A stretch of DNA of 18,933 nt from AEGEAN-183 sp964002385 (GCA_964002385.1 CAXFFS010000020.1:1-18933), one strand, 5' to 3'. Shown: positions 6,382 to 14,511, counted from the first letter of the stretch. The notes: generated by a model not told the origin, from the letters alone. Made by a program: numbers and translations.

Positions 6382-6410
6382 ATTGTCAGAGTCTAGCTTA
6401 TGAAAGTCAA
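6382..6410 (-). promoter_or_regulatory. Sigma-70-type promoter for tRNA-Met
   Basis: On the minus strand, TTGACT (6410-6405) and GACAAT (6387-6382) are separated by exactly 17 bases. The -10 box ends 10 bases before the tRNA 5' end, so initiation would fall just before the mature tRNA. The promoter sits in the 46-base gap after ychF and gives the tRNA its own transcription. Confidence 0.6.
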
Positions 6411-6417
6411 GCTGCTA

Positions 6418-7506
6418 TTAAACATTAAAGAGGAAATGCATGATATCTCCATCTTTAACCAAGTAATCTATGCCCTCTGTTCTAAGTTTTCCAGCTGATT
6501 TAGCTCCTGCTTCACCCTTAAATTCAATAAAGTCCTCATAAGAGATGGTTTCAGCTCTAATAAAACCCTTTTCAAAGTCTGTGTGTATTTCCCCTGCAGC
6601 CTCAGGTGCGGTTACTCCTTTTTTTACAGTCCAAGCCCTAACTTCTTTTGGACCTGCAGTGAAGAAAGTTTGAAGGTTTAGCATGCTGTAGCTTTCTCTT
6701 ATTAATTTATTCAAACCAGGCTCATCCATTTGCATTTCATTTAATATTTCAAGCCGTTCTTCTTTTTCTAATTCTGCAATCTCTGACTCAATTTGATTGC
6801 ATAATGCAAGTACTCTAGATCCTTTAGATTTAGCATATTCTTGTAACTTTTTAAGTAGAGGGTTACTTGTTTGGGGCTCTCCTATGTTTGCAATATAAAG
6901 ACAAGGTTTCATGGTAATAAGTTGCAGATCTCTAAAAAATTTGTCTTTATTCACAGACATTGAAGAATCTCTACCTAAAACCCCTTGATTCATTTCTTTC
7001 TCAAGAGTTTGAAGTCTCTCAACTTGTTCTGAAGCCTTTTTATCGCCACTTCTTGCAACTCTTTCCAGTTTGTCCTTGGCCTTTGAGACTATTTCAATAT
7101 CTGCAAGAAGTAATTCAGTCTCGACTACCTCCAAATCCACTATAGGATCAATTTCTTCATGAACATGAAGAATATTTTTATCTTCGAAACATCTGACTAC
7201 ATGAATTATTGCTTGAGTTTCCCTTATATGAGATAAAAATTGATTGCCTAAACCTTCTCCTTTGCTTGCACCTTTTACTAGCCCTGCAATATCTACAAAT
7301 TCAGTAGTAGTCGGAATTGTTGATAGTGGATTAACTAAGCTTGAAATGAAATTGAGACGATCATCTGGTACAGGTACTACGCCTTGGTTCGGCTCTATAG
7401 TACAAAAAGGAAAATTTTCAGCATCTATACTGGCTGAAGTTAAAGCATTAAATAAGGTTGATTTACCAACATTAGGTAATCCTACGATTCCGCACTTCAA
7501 ACTCAT
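6418..7506 (-). CDS. ychF: Obg-like P-loop ATPase YchF (OLA1 family)
   Basis: A 362-residue ribosome-associated P-loop nucleotidase; the family hydrolyses ATP in preference to GTP. Positions from the ATG at 7506: G1 GLPNVGKST (9-17), G3 DIAG (72-75), the variant G4 NIGE (207-210) that replaces NKxD and underlies ATP preference, and a C-terminal TGS domain (FFTAGPKEVRAWTVKKG onward). A central coiled-coil stretch rich in K/E lies at about 140-175. An ATG 33 bases upstream is in frame but would add residues not found in the family, and the chosen length equals the usual 363. The start lies 16 bases after the pth stop, in the same transcript. It is the last gene of the lolB-to-ychF block. Confidence 0.97.
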   Translation of the reverse strand: MSLKCGIVGLPNVGKSTLFNALTSASIDAENFPFCTIEPNQGVVPVPDDRLNFISSLVNPLSTIPTTTEFVDIAGLVKGASKGEGLGNQFLSHIRETQAIIHVVRCFEDKNILHVHEEIDPIVDLEVVETELLLADIEIVSKAKDKLERVARSGDKKASEQVERLQTLEKEMNQGVLGRDSSMSVNKDKFFRDLQLITMKPCLYIANIGEPQTSNPLLKKLQEYAKSKGSRVLALCNQIESEIAELEKEERLEILNEMQMDEPGLNKLIRESYSMLNLQTFFTAGPKEVRAWTVKKGVTAPEAAGEIHTDFEKGFIRAETISYEDFIEFKGEAGAKSAGKLRTEGIDYLVKDGDIMHFLFNV

Positions 7507-7522
7507 TTTAAAACAATAAATT

Positions 7523-8101
7523 TTAGGTATGCAACTCAAGCATTGCTCGTTGCCAATTATCTTGAAAGATTAAGTTCATTATGTCCAAAGTACTCTCAAA
7601 AGAAGTATCCAATATAGCTCTTTCTTTTTTATTTACTTTGCCTAAAACATACTTGACCACATCTTTGCCATCTCCTGGATGGTCTATGCCAATTCTCATT
7701 CTCTTAAAAGATGAATCACCTTGAAGACTGTCAATTATATTTCTTAATCCATTATGACCACCATGACCTCCTCCCTCTTTTAATTTAATTTTTCCTAAAG
7801 GTAGATCTAGCTCATCGTGGATCACCAATATGTCTTGTGTAGGCAGTTTTAAATAACTCTTTATTGCCGAAGCAGTTTTTCCACTTTCATTAACATAAAC
7901 TAACGGAATGCAAAGATGGATCTTTTTTTGTTGTAACTTTTTGCACCCATATAAACCAAAGAACTTATCTTCTTTGGAGAAAGAGACTTCTATTTTCTGG
8001 GAAAGAAATTCTACAAATTCAGCACCGCAATTATGCCGACTTTTCTCATACTCTTTTTCTGGATTGCCCAACCCAATTATGAGCAAATTGTTAGATGACA
8101 T
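7523..8101 (-). CDS. pth: Peptidyl-tRNA hydrolase
   Basis: A 192-residue enzyme that frees tRNA from peptidyl-tRNAs released early from the ribosome. The catalytic and binding residues align with a constant offset of +3 to E. coli numbering: His23 (SRHNCG), Asn71 (VNESGK), Asp96 (IHDELDLP) and Asn117 (GGHNGLRN). The glycine-rich loop KEGGGHGGHNG is intact. The usual NPG after the first strand reads NPE here, a mild deviation. It lies 14 bases downstream of the L25 gene and 16 bases upstream of ychF, part of the conserved rplY-pth-ychF order. Confidence 0.97.
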   Translation of the reverse strand: MSSNNLLIIGLGNPEKEYEKSRHNCGAEFVEFLSQKIEVSFSKEDKFFGLYGCKKLQQKKIHLCIPLVYVNESGKTASAIKSYLKLPTQDILVIHDELDLPLGKIKLKEGGGHGGHNGLRNIIDSLQGDSSFKRMRIGIDHPGDGKDVVKYVLGKVNKKERAILDTSFESTLDIMNLIFQDNWQRAMLELHT

Positions 8102-8115
8102 ACTCTAAGGAATAG

Positions 8116-8871
8116 TTATTCTTTTTGTCCTTTCTTTGAAGAATCTGATTCTTCGCTTTCTGAAGGAGAGTCTTGACCTTCTGGTGTATCTTCAGTTTCT
8201 CCTTCTTCTCCTTCTTCTCCTTCTTCTCCTTCTTCTCCTCCTTCTAGTTCTTCTCCTTCAAGTTCCACTTCTTCTTCCTCAATAATCATTTCTCTTGCTT
8301 CAGTTATTGAAACAACAGCTTGATCTCTATCTTCAGCTTGCGCAAGTAAGGTAATTTCAACACCTTCAGGGAGCTTTATTTCACTCAGAGATACTGTGTC
8401 TCCAATATCCAATTCTAGGACATCAATTTCTAATTGCTCCGGAAGGTTTGATGCTAAACATGAAATTTCTACATCATTAATTAAGTGATTAACTTGTCCT
8501 CCACTAGCTTTTACTCCAACACAATTTTCGTCATTTAAAGTCCTTATCGGAACAACTAATGTAATTTTGGAGTCAGGGTCAACTCGCATAAAATCTGCAT
8601 GAAGAACTCTTGAGGTTGCAGGGTGTCTCTGGATTTCTTTAATCACTACATCAACTTCTTTGCCTTCAATAGAAATTCTAAGTATTTGTGTAGCAAAACC
8701 AGCAACTTCAGATGCTTTTACTATATCCTTTTCCATAATGGATATTTTTTTAGGCTCTTCTTTACCCCCGTACACAACACCTGGAATAAAGCCAGATCTT
8801 CGTAGGTTTCTGTTAGAAGATTTTCCTTCAGAACTTCTTTCTGCAGCAGATAAATTAACCTGTTCGCTCAT
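8116..8871 (-). CDS. rplY: 50S ribosomal protein L25, long Ctc-type with acidic tail
   Basis: A 251-residue L25/TL5/Ctc protein, which binds 5S rRNA in the large subunit. The N-terminal domain begins NLSAAERSSEGKSSNRNLRR then GFIPGVVYG, the usual L25 opening; a second beta domain follows to about residue 190. The last 55 or so residues are extremely acidic (runs of Glu with GEE repeats, then Ser/Glu/Asp) and end KKGQKE. Ctc-type L25 proteins often have acidic tails, but this one is long and built partly from a DNA repeat. AAGGAG 8 bases before the ATG is one of the best ribosome binding sites in the window, fitting a highly expressed ribosomal protein. It sits 23 bases after prs. Confidence 0.95.
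   Translation of the reverse strand: MSEQVNLSAAERSSEGKSSNRNLRRSGFIPGVVYGGKEEPKKISIMEKDIVKASEVAGFATQILRISIEGKEVDVVIKEIQRHPATSRVLHADFMRVDPDSKITLVVPIRTLNDENCVGVKASGGQVNHLINDVEISCLASNLPEQLEIDVLELDIGDTVSLSEIKLPEGVEITLLAQAEDRDQAVVSITEAREMIIEEEEVELEGEELEGGEEGEEGEEGEEGETEDTPEGQDSPSESEESDSSKKGQKE
8201..8236 (-). repeat. Tandem 9-bp repeat encoding Gly-Glu-Glu in the L25 tail
   Basis: Four perfect consecutive copies of CCTTCTTCT on the plus strand, with partial copies on both sides, encode successive GEE triplets in the acidic tail of L25. In-frame 9-bp units can expand or contract by slippage without breaking the gene, so tail length may vary between strains. Confidence 0.9.
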
Positions 8872-8894
8872 TTATTTTTCTCCTTAGTAAAGAA

Positions 8895-9851
8895 TTATAA
8901 GAACATTGCACTAATTGACTCTTCATTATTAACTCTCCTGATAGCTTCAGCTAGTGTGGGGGCTAGAGATATAACTCTAATCTTTTTACAAGCCTTTGCG
9001 GAATCAGAGAGCGGTATGGTATCGGTTACTACTAATTGATCAAGCTTTGATTTATTAATCTTTTTAATAGCGTCTCCTGAAAGTACTGGGTGGACAATGT
9101 AGGCAAAAACTTTTCTTGCTCCTTTATCTTTTAAGGCACTCGCAGCATTACAAAGAGTTCCAGCTGAATCAACAATATCATCTATTAAGATGCATTCTTT
9201 GTTTTCCACCTCTCCTATAACGTTCATTACTTTAGATTGGTTGGATTCGTCCCTAACTTTATCTATTATTGCTAGATCAGATAATCCCAGTACCTTAGCA
9301 AGAGCCCTTGACCTAATAACACCTCCAGCATCAGGAGAAACTACTAAAATGTCGTTAAGCTTCAAGCTTACAATGTCATCATGTATGACTCTTGTTCCAT
9401 AGACATTATCTACTGGAATATCAAAAAACCCTTGTATTTGTTCAGAATGAAGTTCAACTGTTAAAACTCTGTCTATGCCTGATCTTTCAAGAATATCAGC
9501 TACAACTTTTGCGCTTATAGGAACTCTTTCAGATCTAACTCTCCTGTCTTGTCTAGCGTAGCCATAATAAGGAATGACGGCTGTAATTCTGCTTGCTGAA
9601 GATCTTTTTAAAGCATCAACCATTATTACTAGTTCCATCAGGTTCTCATGGGTTGGAGGACAGGTAGGTTGTATAAGAAAGACATCCATGCCTCTTACAT
9701 TTTCCTGTATTTTTACACTTATTTCTCCATCACTGAATCGTTCTACTTTCGAATTACCCAGTTTTAGTTTAAGTTTTTTTGCAACATCCTTTGACAAACT
9801 TAGATTTCCATTTCCTGAGAAAAGTATTAATTCTGGTTTTCCTGCTTGCAT
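8895..9851 (-). CDS. prs: Ribose-phosphate pyrophosphokinase (PRPP synthetase)
   Basis: A 318-residue class I PRPP synthetase, making 5-phosphoribosyl-1-pyrophosphate from ribose 5-phosphate and ATP for nucleotide, His, Trp and NAD synthesis. Seen motifs: RFSDGEISVKIQENVRG (38-54), ATP-site YGYARQDRR (96-104) with the flexible-loop RSERVP, metal ligand His135 (VELHSEQ), and the PRPP loop ILIDDIVDSAGT (221-232). The protein ends NNEESISAMFL as in gammaproteobacterial orthologues. The N-terminus is a few residues longer than in E. coli. No clear SD precedes the ATG, which lies 19 bases after the tRNA-Gln gene; the tRNA and prs probably share a transcript that is cut at the tRNA. Confidence 0.97.
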   Translation of the reverse strand: MQAGKPELILFSGNGNLSLSKDVAKKLKLKLGNSKVERFSDGEISVKIQENVRGMDVFLIQPTCPPTHENLMELVIMVDALKRSSASRITAVIPYYGYARQDRRVRSERVPISAKVVADILERSGIDRVLTVELHSEQIQGFFDIPVDNVYGTRVIHDDIVSLKLNDILVVSPDAGGVIRSRALAKVLGLSDLAIIDKVRDESNQSKVMNVIGEVENKECILIDDIVDSAGTLCNAASALKDKGARKVFAYIVHPVLSGDAIKKINKSKLDQLVVTDTIPLSDSAKACKKIRVISLAPTLAEAIRRVNNEESISAMFL

Positions 9852-9870
9852 AATCTTATTTTACTATACC

Positions 9871-9945
9871 TGGTTGGGGTGGCAGGATTCGAACCTGCGA
9901 ATGGTGGCATCAAAAGCCACTGCCTTACCGCTTGGCCACACCCCA
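9871..9945 (-). tRNA. tRNA-Gln (UUG)
   Basis: The minus strand gives a full cloverleaf: acceptor TGGGGTG with CACCCCA, D arm GGCCAAGCGGTAAGGC, anticodon arm GTGGC-TTTTGAT-GCCAC with anticodon TTG, T arm GCAGGTTCGAATCCTGC, and an encoded CCA. It lies between ispE and prs, the same place as in Pseudomonas-type genomes. It is probably transcribed with them. Confidence 0.96.
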
Positions 9946-9963
9946 ACATTTTGGGTGCGTATT

Positions 9964-10770
9964 TTATTCCATTAACAGTCTTAAAGGCGAATCATCTAAA
10001 CTTTTTACTAAAATTCCTTCAGGAAAGCCCATAAGAGCCTTCTTTGCTTCTTTCTCGGTTTCGAACGATAAAAATAGAGTTGAGCCTGTACCTGAAAGCT
10101 TAGGCTTTCCTAATTTCTCTAAAGAACCGAAGATATTCTTTATTTCTGGAAATTTTTCTTTAGCCCAGTTAGTAAAGGTATTGTTAGAAGAACCCTTTAA
10201 AAAATCTTCTTTTGTTATAGAGGAATTTTTTGGGAGCTTAAAATCATTGAATGCTACCTTAGTACTGATATTCGTTTTGGGGAAAGCCAATAAAAACCAT
10301 CGATAAGGTAGAGTTAAATCTTTAAAAATTTCTCCTCTTCCCTCAGCCCACGTGTTTTTACTATGAATAAAAAAAGGAACATCTGAACCAAGTTCAAGAC
10401 CAATTTCTATTAACTTATCTTTTTTAAGATGAGTTCCCCAAAGTTTATTTAGAGCTATTAATGTAGTAGCTGCGTTTGAACTTCCACCGCCAAGACCTTT
10501 TTCCATAGGTATTTTTTTTTCTAAGATGATAGTAGCGCCTTGAGATGTTTGGGTTATTTTCTTCAAAAGATGGGCTGCTTTAAGAATTAAATTATCTTTG
10601 ATAGGAAAGGGGCTCTCAATGAGATCAATTTCTTTATTAGCGAATTTAAATTCAATTTCATCACATAGATCGATCAGTTGGAAAACAGTTCTAAGTTCGT
10701 GGAAACCATCTGTTCTTTTTTTTATTACCTCTAAATGGAGATTCAGTTTTGCTGGAGATTTAACTTTCAT
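9964..10770 (-). CDS. ispE: 4-diphosphocytidyl-2-C-methyl-D-erythritol kinase
   Basis: A 268-residue GHMP kinase that phosphorylates CDP-ME in the non-mevalonate (MEP) isoprenoid pathway. The substrate/catalytic region PAKLNLHLEV with Lys8 opens the protein. The GHMP glycine-rich ATP loop PMEKGLGGGSSNAA (88-101) follows, then the catalytic Asp130 (LGSDVPFF) and the C-terminal motif KLSGTGSTLFLSF. It starts 6 bases after the lolB stop, so lolB and ispE are one transcript; tRNA-Gln follows closely. Confidence 0.96.
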   Translation of the reverse strand: MKVKSPAKLNLHLEVIKKRTDGFHELRTVFQLIDLCDEIEFKFANKEIDLIESPFPIKDNLILKAAHLLKKITQTSQGATIILEKKIPMEKGLGGGSSNAATTLIALNKLWGTHLKKDKLIEIGLELGSDVPFFIHSKNTWAEGRGEIFKDLTLPYRWFLLAFPKTNISTKVAFNDFKLPKNSSITKEDFLKGSSNNTFTNWAKEKFPEIKNIFGSLEKLGKPKLSGTGSTLFLSFETEKEAKKALMGFPEGILVKSLDDSPLRLLME

Positions 10771-10776
10771 TAGTCG

Positions 10777-11307
10777 TTAAATCAGAGTTATTTTTTTTAA
10801 AATAAATTCAATCGAAGAATCCCCATTAACAAAGCGTGTTTTGGCTGGAACCTCAAATCCAGTAATTTTTTGCGAACTTTCAGGATAATCAATGAACCAA
10901 GCATCTATCCTATTTATATACCCTTTTCCTAATATTATTGAAATAAGCTGGCCAATTTCTAACCTTTGAGGAAAAATCTCATAGGAAAAACCTTGTTCTT
11001 CAGGATTAATTAATTCAGATAGAAAAATTAAGTCTTGGTATTGGAAATTCAATTCCTTCTCAGGAAGCAGGTAATTCTTTCCCAAAGTTAGATTTATTAA
11101 GTTATTTTGTTTTTTAAGGATAAAGTACCCATTTTCTTGAATACTGTTTATTTTGATTTTAAATTTACCCTCTATAGTAAAATCTTCATTTTGATTAATA
11201 ATCTGAGTAGAAGGGGTAAGTTTAGAGTAAGACACACAGCTCATTAAGACTGATGTAATCAGAAATATTACAGTTAGGTTTCTAATCTTTATATTGAGTA
11301 TAGTCAC
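10777..11307 (-). CDS. lolB: Outer-membrane lipoprotein LolB (lipoprotein localisation)
   Basis: A 176-residue predicted lipoprotein. The N-terminus has basic residues, a hydrophobic core and a lipobox ending VLMSC (Cys at about residue 24), so it should be lipid-anchored. LolB receives lipoproteins from the periplasmic carrier LolA and inserts them in the outer membrane. The sequence is poorly conserved; identity rests on the lipobox, the size, the pattern FTIEGKFKIK early in the mature chain and above all the position directly before ispE. The start codon is GTG with no clear SD, and the coding start is only 32 bases from the divergent prfA start. Confidence 0.8.
   Translation of the reverse strand: MTILNIKIRNLTVIFLITSVLMSCVSYSKLTPSTQIINQNEDFTIEGKFKIKINSIQENGYFILKKQNNLINLTLGKNYLLPEKELNFQYQDLIFLSELINPEEQGFSYEIFPQRLEIGQLISIILGKGYINRIDAWFIDYPESSQKITGFEVPAKTRFVNGDSSIEFILKKITLI
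11267..11295 (+). promoter_or_regulatory. Candidate promoter for prfA-prmC inside the lolB 5' end
   Basis: ATTACA (11267-11272) and TATATT (11290-11295) are 17 bases apart, giving a start about 38 bases before the prfA ATG. The gap between lolB and prfA is only 32 bases, so a prfA promoter must overlap lolB coding sequence. The -35 match is only moderate. Confidence 0.35.
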
Positions 11308-11339
11308 TTCAAAATTACCTAGGTTTACGAATTAAATAA

Positions 11340-12425
11340 ATGATTGACAGTATTTTAAATAAATTATCAGAAGTTGCAGAACGATTTAAGGAAATAGAGG
11401 CGTTGTTAAGTCAGCCTGATGTAACACGAGATCAAAAAAGATACATTAGTTTAACAAAAGAATATTCAGAGCTTTCTCCGGTTGTTGAAGCTTATACAGA
11501 AATTTCATCAATTCAACAAGCAATAAAAGAAGCTTCTCAGATGGCTCAAGATAAAGACGAAGATATTCAGAAATTAGCCGAATCTGAATTAGAAGATCTT
11601 AAAAATAAACTTAATTCCATTGAAGCAGGGTTGAAAAGTCTTTTACTCCCTAAAGATCCTGATGATTCTAAAAATGTGTTTTTGGAAATACGAGCAGGAA
11701 CTGGAGGAGATGAAGCTGCTTTGTTTTCTGGTGATTTATTCAGGATGTATTCAAGAGTAGCAGAAAGAAGAAACTGGAAGATAGAAGTTATTAGTGTGAG
11801 GGAAGGGGATCACGGAGGTTATAAGGAGTTAGTTACTCGAATTGAGGGAAGAGAAGTGTTTAAGCATCTTAAATTCGAAGCTGGGGTGCATAGAGTACAA
11901 AGAGTTCCAGAAACTGAGTCTCAAGGAAGAATTCATACCTCGGCTTGTTCAGTGGCTGTTCTTCCAGAGTTGTCAGAATTATCAGAAATTGAAGTGGATA
12001 AGAATGATTTACGTATAGATACTTTTAGAGCTTCCGGAGCAGGTGGACAGCATGTAAATAAAACTGATTCTGCTGTCAGATTAACCCATATTCCATCAGG
12101 CATAGTTGTCGAATGTCAGGACGGACGTTCACAACATAAAAACAAAGAAAAGGCTTTAACTTTATTAAAAGCCAAATTGCTAGACTCTGAGAAAGAAAAA
12201 AAAGAAGCTCAACAAGCTGAAAACAGGAAAGTTATGGTAGGTTCAGGAGATAGATCAGCAAAAATTAGAACTTACAATTTTCCACAAAACAGAATAACTG
12301 ACCATAGGATTGAAATCTCTATTCATAACTTAGACTCTTTTCTTGATGGAGATATTGAAGAAATGACTTCTGCTTTGCTTGAAGCAAATCAAGCGCAAGC
12401 ATTAGCCAACCTAGAGAAAGACTGA
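11340..12425 (+). CDS. prfA: Peptide chain release factor 1
   Basis: A 361-residue release factor that recognises UAA and UAG and triggers peptidyl-tRNA hydrolysis. The codon-recognition tripeptide P-x-T is PET (190-192), where E. coli RF1 has PAT. The universally conserved GGQ motif (235-237, ASGAGGQHVNKTDSAVRLTH) is intact; its Gln is the residue methylated by PrmC, encoded next. Length equals that of the family. No clear SD precedes the ATG. In Pseudomonas-type synteny hemA would lie just upstream; here lolB is directly divergent instead. Confidence 0.97.
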   Translation: MIDSILNKLSEVAERFKEIEALLSQPDVTRDQKRYISLTKEYSELSPVVEAYTEISSIQQAIKEASQMAQDKDEDIQKLAESELEDLKNKLNSIEAGLKSLLLPKDPDDSKNVFLEIRAGTGGDEAALFSGDLFRMYSRVAERRNWKIEVISVREGDHGGYKELVTRIEGREVFKHLKFEAGVHRVQRVPETESQGRIHTSACSVAVLPELSELSEIEVDKNDLRIDTFRASGAGGQHVNKTDSAVRLTHIPSGIVVECQDGRSQHKNKEKALTLLKAKLLDSEKEKKEAQQAENRKVMVGSGDRSAKIRTYNFPQNRITDHRIEISIHNLDSFLDGDIEEMTSALLEANQAQALANLEKD

Positions 12426-12427
12426 AT

Positions 12428-13261
12428 ATGACCCAATCTGTGCAAGGATTTATTAAAAAAACTGTAGCTTGTTCAGAAAGAGGCGAGTATATAAAGGTTT
12501 TGGACCTAGAATTTATGGCATGCAGTTTACTCGGTATTGAAAGATCCAAATTATTTTCTTCATCTATTACTCTTGAAAAGAAAGATAAAACAAAATTTCT
12601 TTCTATGATAAGAAGGAGAAATAAAGGAGAACCACTTGCTTATATTTTGGGTTCAAAAGGGTTTTGGAATTTAGATATAGAGGTAAATAATAAAGTCCTA
12701 GTTCCTAGACCTGAAACTGAGATTATAGTGGAGGATGTTTTATCAAATATTAACCAAAAGTATTTGAATGTGTTAGATCTAGGTACAGGTAGTGGAGCCA
12801 TAGGTTTGTCTTTAAAGAAAGAAAAGAAGGAATGGAATGTGTATTGTTCGGACCTTTCTGAAGATGCTCTAGAAGTTACCCAACGAAATTCATTGAAGCA
12901 TAATTTAAACATTCATCTAATATGTTGCAACTGGTTGAATGCTTTTAAGCCCAATAGTATTGATTTATTAATTAGCAATCCTCCTTATGTTAAAGAAGGT
13001 GACATTAGGCTTCACTCTGATGGTTTGAACTTTGAACCGTCTAATGCTCTCGTTTCAGGTATTACAGGCATGGAACACTTATTTGCCATTGCCTCATTTT
13101 CTAAAAGGCATTTAAAAAAAAGAGGTTATTTATATCTTGAACATTCACCTGATCAGGCCAAAGAGCTTAAACTTTTCTTAAAAGAGCTGAATTTTAAAAA
13201 TATTTCTGAAATATTTGACTTAAATGGAGACAAGAGGGCCATTAAAGCCCAGAATTTTTAA
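12428..13261 (+). CDS. prmC: Release factor glutamine methyltransferase
   Basis: A 277-residue SAM-dependent N5-glutamine methyltransferase that modifies the GGQ glutamine of release factors. A helical N-terminal domain for release-factor binding (1-75) is followed by VPRPETE (92-98), the SAM-binding motif DLGTGSGAIGLSL (117-129) and the catalytic NPPY (184-187). It begins 2 bases after the prfA stop, so the two genes are translationally coupled and enzyme and substrate are made together. Confidence 0.96.
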   Translation: MTQSVQGFIKKTVACSERGEYIKVLDLEFMACSLLGIERSKLFSSSITLEKKDKTKFLSMIRRRNKGEPLAYILGSKGFWNLDIEVNNKVLVPRPETEIIVEDVLSNINQKYLNVLDLGTGSGAIGLSLKKEKKEWNVYCSDLSEDALEVTQRNSLKHNLNIHLICCNWLNAFKPNSIDLLISNPPYVKEGDIRLHSDGLNFEPSNALVSGITGMEHLFAIASFSKRHLKKRGYLYLEHSPDQAKELKLFLKELNFKNISEIFDLNGDKRAIKAQNF

Positions 13262-13265
13262 ATAG

Positions 13266-13349
13266 ATGATGGATAAAGGATTCCTTTCTTTTAGTTTGAC
13301 TGAATTTGATGGACAAATAATGAAATTAGAAGGTTTAATTAGTTTGTAA
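13266..13349 (+). CDS. Possible 27-residue peptide after prmC
   Basis: A 27-codon frame from ATG 13266 to TAA 13347-13349 lies in the gap after prmC and reads MMDKGFLSFSLTEFDGQIMK then LEGLISL. I do not recognise it, and no strong SD precedes it. It may be chance or the remnant of a lost gene. Low confidence. Confidence 0.15.
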   Translation: MMDKGFLSFSLTEFDGQIMKLEGLISL

Positions 13350-13354
13350 AATTT

Positions 13355-14500
13355 GTGGCTAAAGTAATGTTAAATAAAGGATATATCGAAGGGTTTTATG
13401 GAAGACTGATGAGTCTGAAAGATCGAACTGTGATTTTGAATAAATTATCAGAGCTTTCTATGGATTTTTATATATATGGCCCTAAAGAAGATCCCTTCCA
13501 TCGTTCAAGTTGGTCTTCTATTTACCCTGAAGATAAGACAGAAGATCTTCAGAAGTTTAAAGAAATAGGAGAAAAATTAGGAATAAAAACTTATATGGCT
13601 CTATCCCCCCTTATTAGCCCAAAAGACAATCTAAAGGAGGGAATTAAGTCTATCGATAAGAAAATAAAACAATTTAAGGACATAGGCTTTAAAGATTTTG
13701 CCATATTTTTTGATGACGTAGATTTTGAAAGAAATGAGATATTAGCCAAGACACATTCAGATATTCTGAACTCCGTTTCTGACTCAATTAACCAAGACAA
13801 TCAGGACGCTCTTATTTTCTGCCCAACTGTTTATTGCAATAGGTTTACAAAAGGAGAATTAAAAGATTCGCCTTATCTTAAAGCACTTTCAAAAGAGGTT
13901 CCTGAAACCATACCCATGTTATGGACCGGAAAAGAAGTTGTTAGTGAGACAATAAGCGATGCGGATATCTTCTCCTTACAACAAGTTATAAAAAACCCCA
14001 TAATTATATGGGATAACTACTATGCAAATGACTATTGCCCAAGGAAACTATTTATTGGTGATTATCAAGGGAGAGACTTTTCAGAAAATAGTCCAATGGG
14101 AATAGGAATTAATCCCACAGGTCTACCCATTACAGATTCGATCATTCTTTCACAAGTAGAGGGTTCTAGAAGTACTAAAGACATTTTGAGAAAAAACAAT
14201 GTACCTGACTGTTTTGAAAAGATTTTACCTTTCTTCAATGGTCCTTTTAACAAAGTTCCTGCATTAGAAGGTTTAGAAAATATTAAATCTTTACTTAAAC
14301 TTTCAACCCCACTATGCATAGACTGGAAAAGTGAATTGCAGTTGGAATGGGCACCTTATTTATGGAATTTTTTTATTGATCTAAATTTTCTTATGAAACT
14401 CTACAAGTCAGAAGATCAAAAGGGACTTGAAGAGTGGGCTTCTCAAAGATATTCTAATCCGTTAAACGAAATTATATTTAGAAGAAATACAGATAACTAA
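13355..14500 (+). CDS. GH84 beta-N-acetylglucosaminidase (O-GlcNAcase-like), cytosolic
   Basis: A 381-residue GH84-type hydrolase that removes beta-linked N-acetylglucosamine by substrate-assisted catalysis. Seen motifs: GYIEGFYGR (9-17), YGPKEDPFHRSSW (41-53), the adjacent catalytic aspartates Asp120-Asp121 in FFDDVDF, PMLWTGKEVVS (187-197), and WDNYYANDY (219-227) followed by FIGDYQGR. The last motifs closely follow those of animal O-GlcNAcase (WDN-x2-ANDY then GPYKGR). There is no signal peptide, so it should act in the cytoplasm. The frame opens at GTG 13355; ATG 13367 is equally possible, and neither has a good SD. The acyl-CoA synthetase begins 11 bases later, suggesting one operon. The natural substrate (muropeptides, chitin fragments or a GlcNAc-modified protein) cannot be read from sequence. 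Confidence 0.88.
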   Translation: MAKVMLNKGYIEGFYGRLMSLKDRTVILNKLSELSMDFYIYGPKEDPFHRSSWSSIYPEDKTEDLQKFKEIGEKLGIKTYMALSPLISPKDNLKEGIKSIDKKIKQFKDIGFKDFAIFFDDVDFERNEILAKTHSDILNSVSDSINQDNQDALIFCPTVYCNRFTKGELKDSPYLKALSKEVPETIPMLWTGKEVVSETISDADIFSLQQVIKNPIIIWDNYYANDYCPRKLFIGDYQGRDFSENSPMGIGINPTGLPITDSIILSQVEGSRSTKDILRKNNVPDCFEKILPFFNGPFNKVPALEGLENIKSLLKLSTPLCIDWKSELQLEWAPYLWNFFIDLNFLMKLYKSEDQKGLEEWASQRYSNPLNEIIFRRNTDN

Positions 14501-14511
14501 GAGGAAAAAAA

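Noticed and set aside
7507..7539. Earlier in-frame start for ychF
   Set aside because: It overlaps the pth 3' end and adds residues absent from the family; the start at 7506 gives the standard N-terminus MSLKCGIVGLPNVGKST.
9574..10306. Plus-strand frames opposite prs, tRNA-Gln and ispE
   Set aside because: They run across a tRNA gene and are antisense to conserved enzymes; they are shadows.
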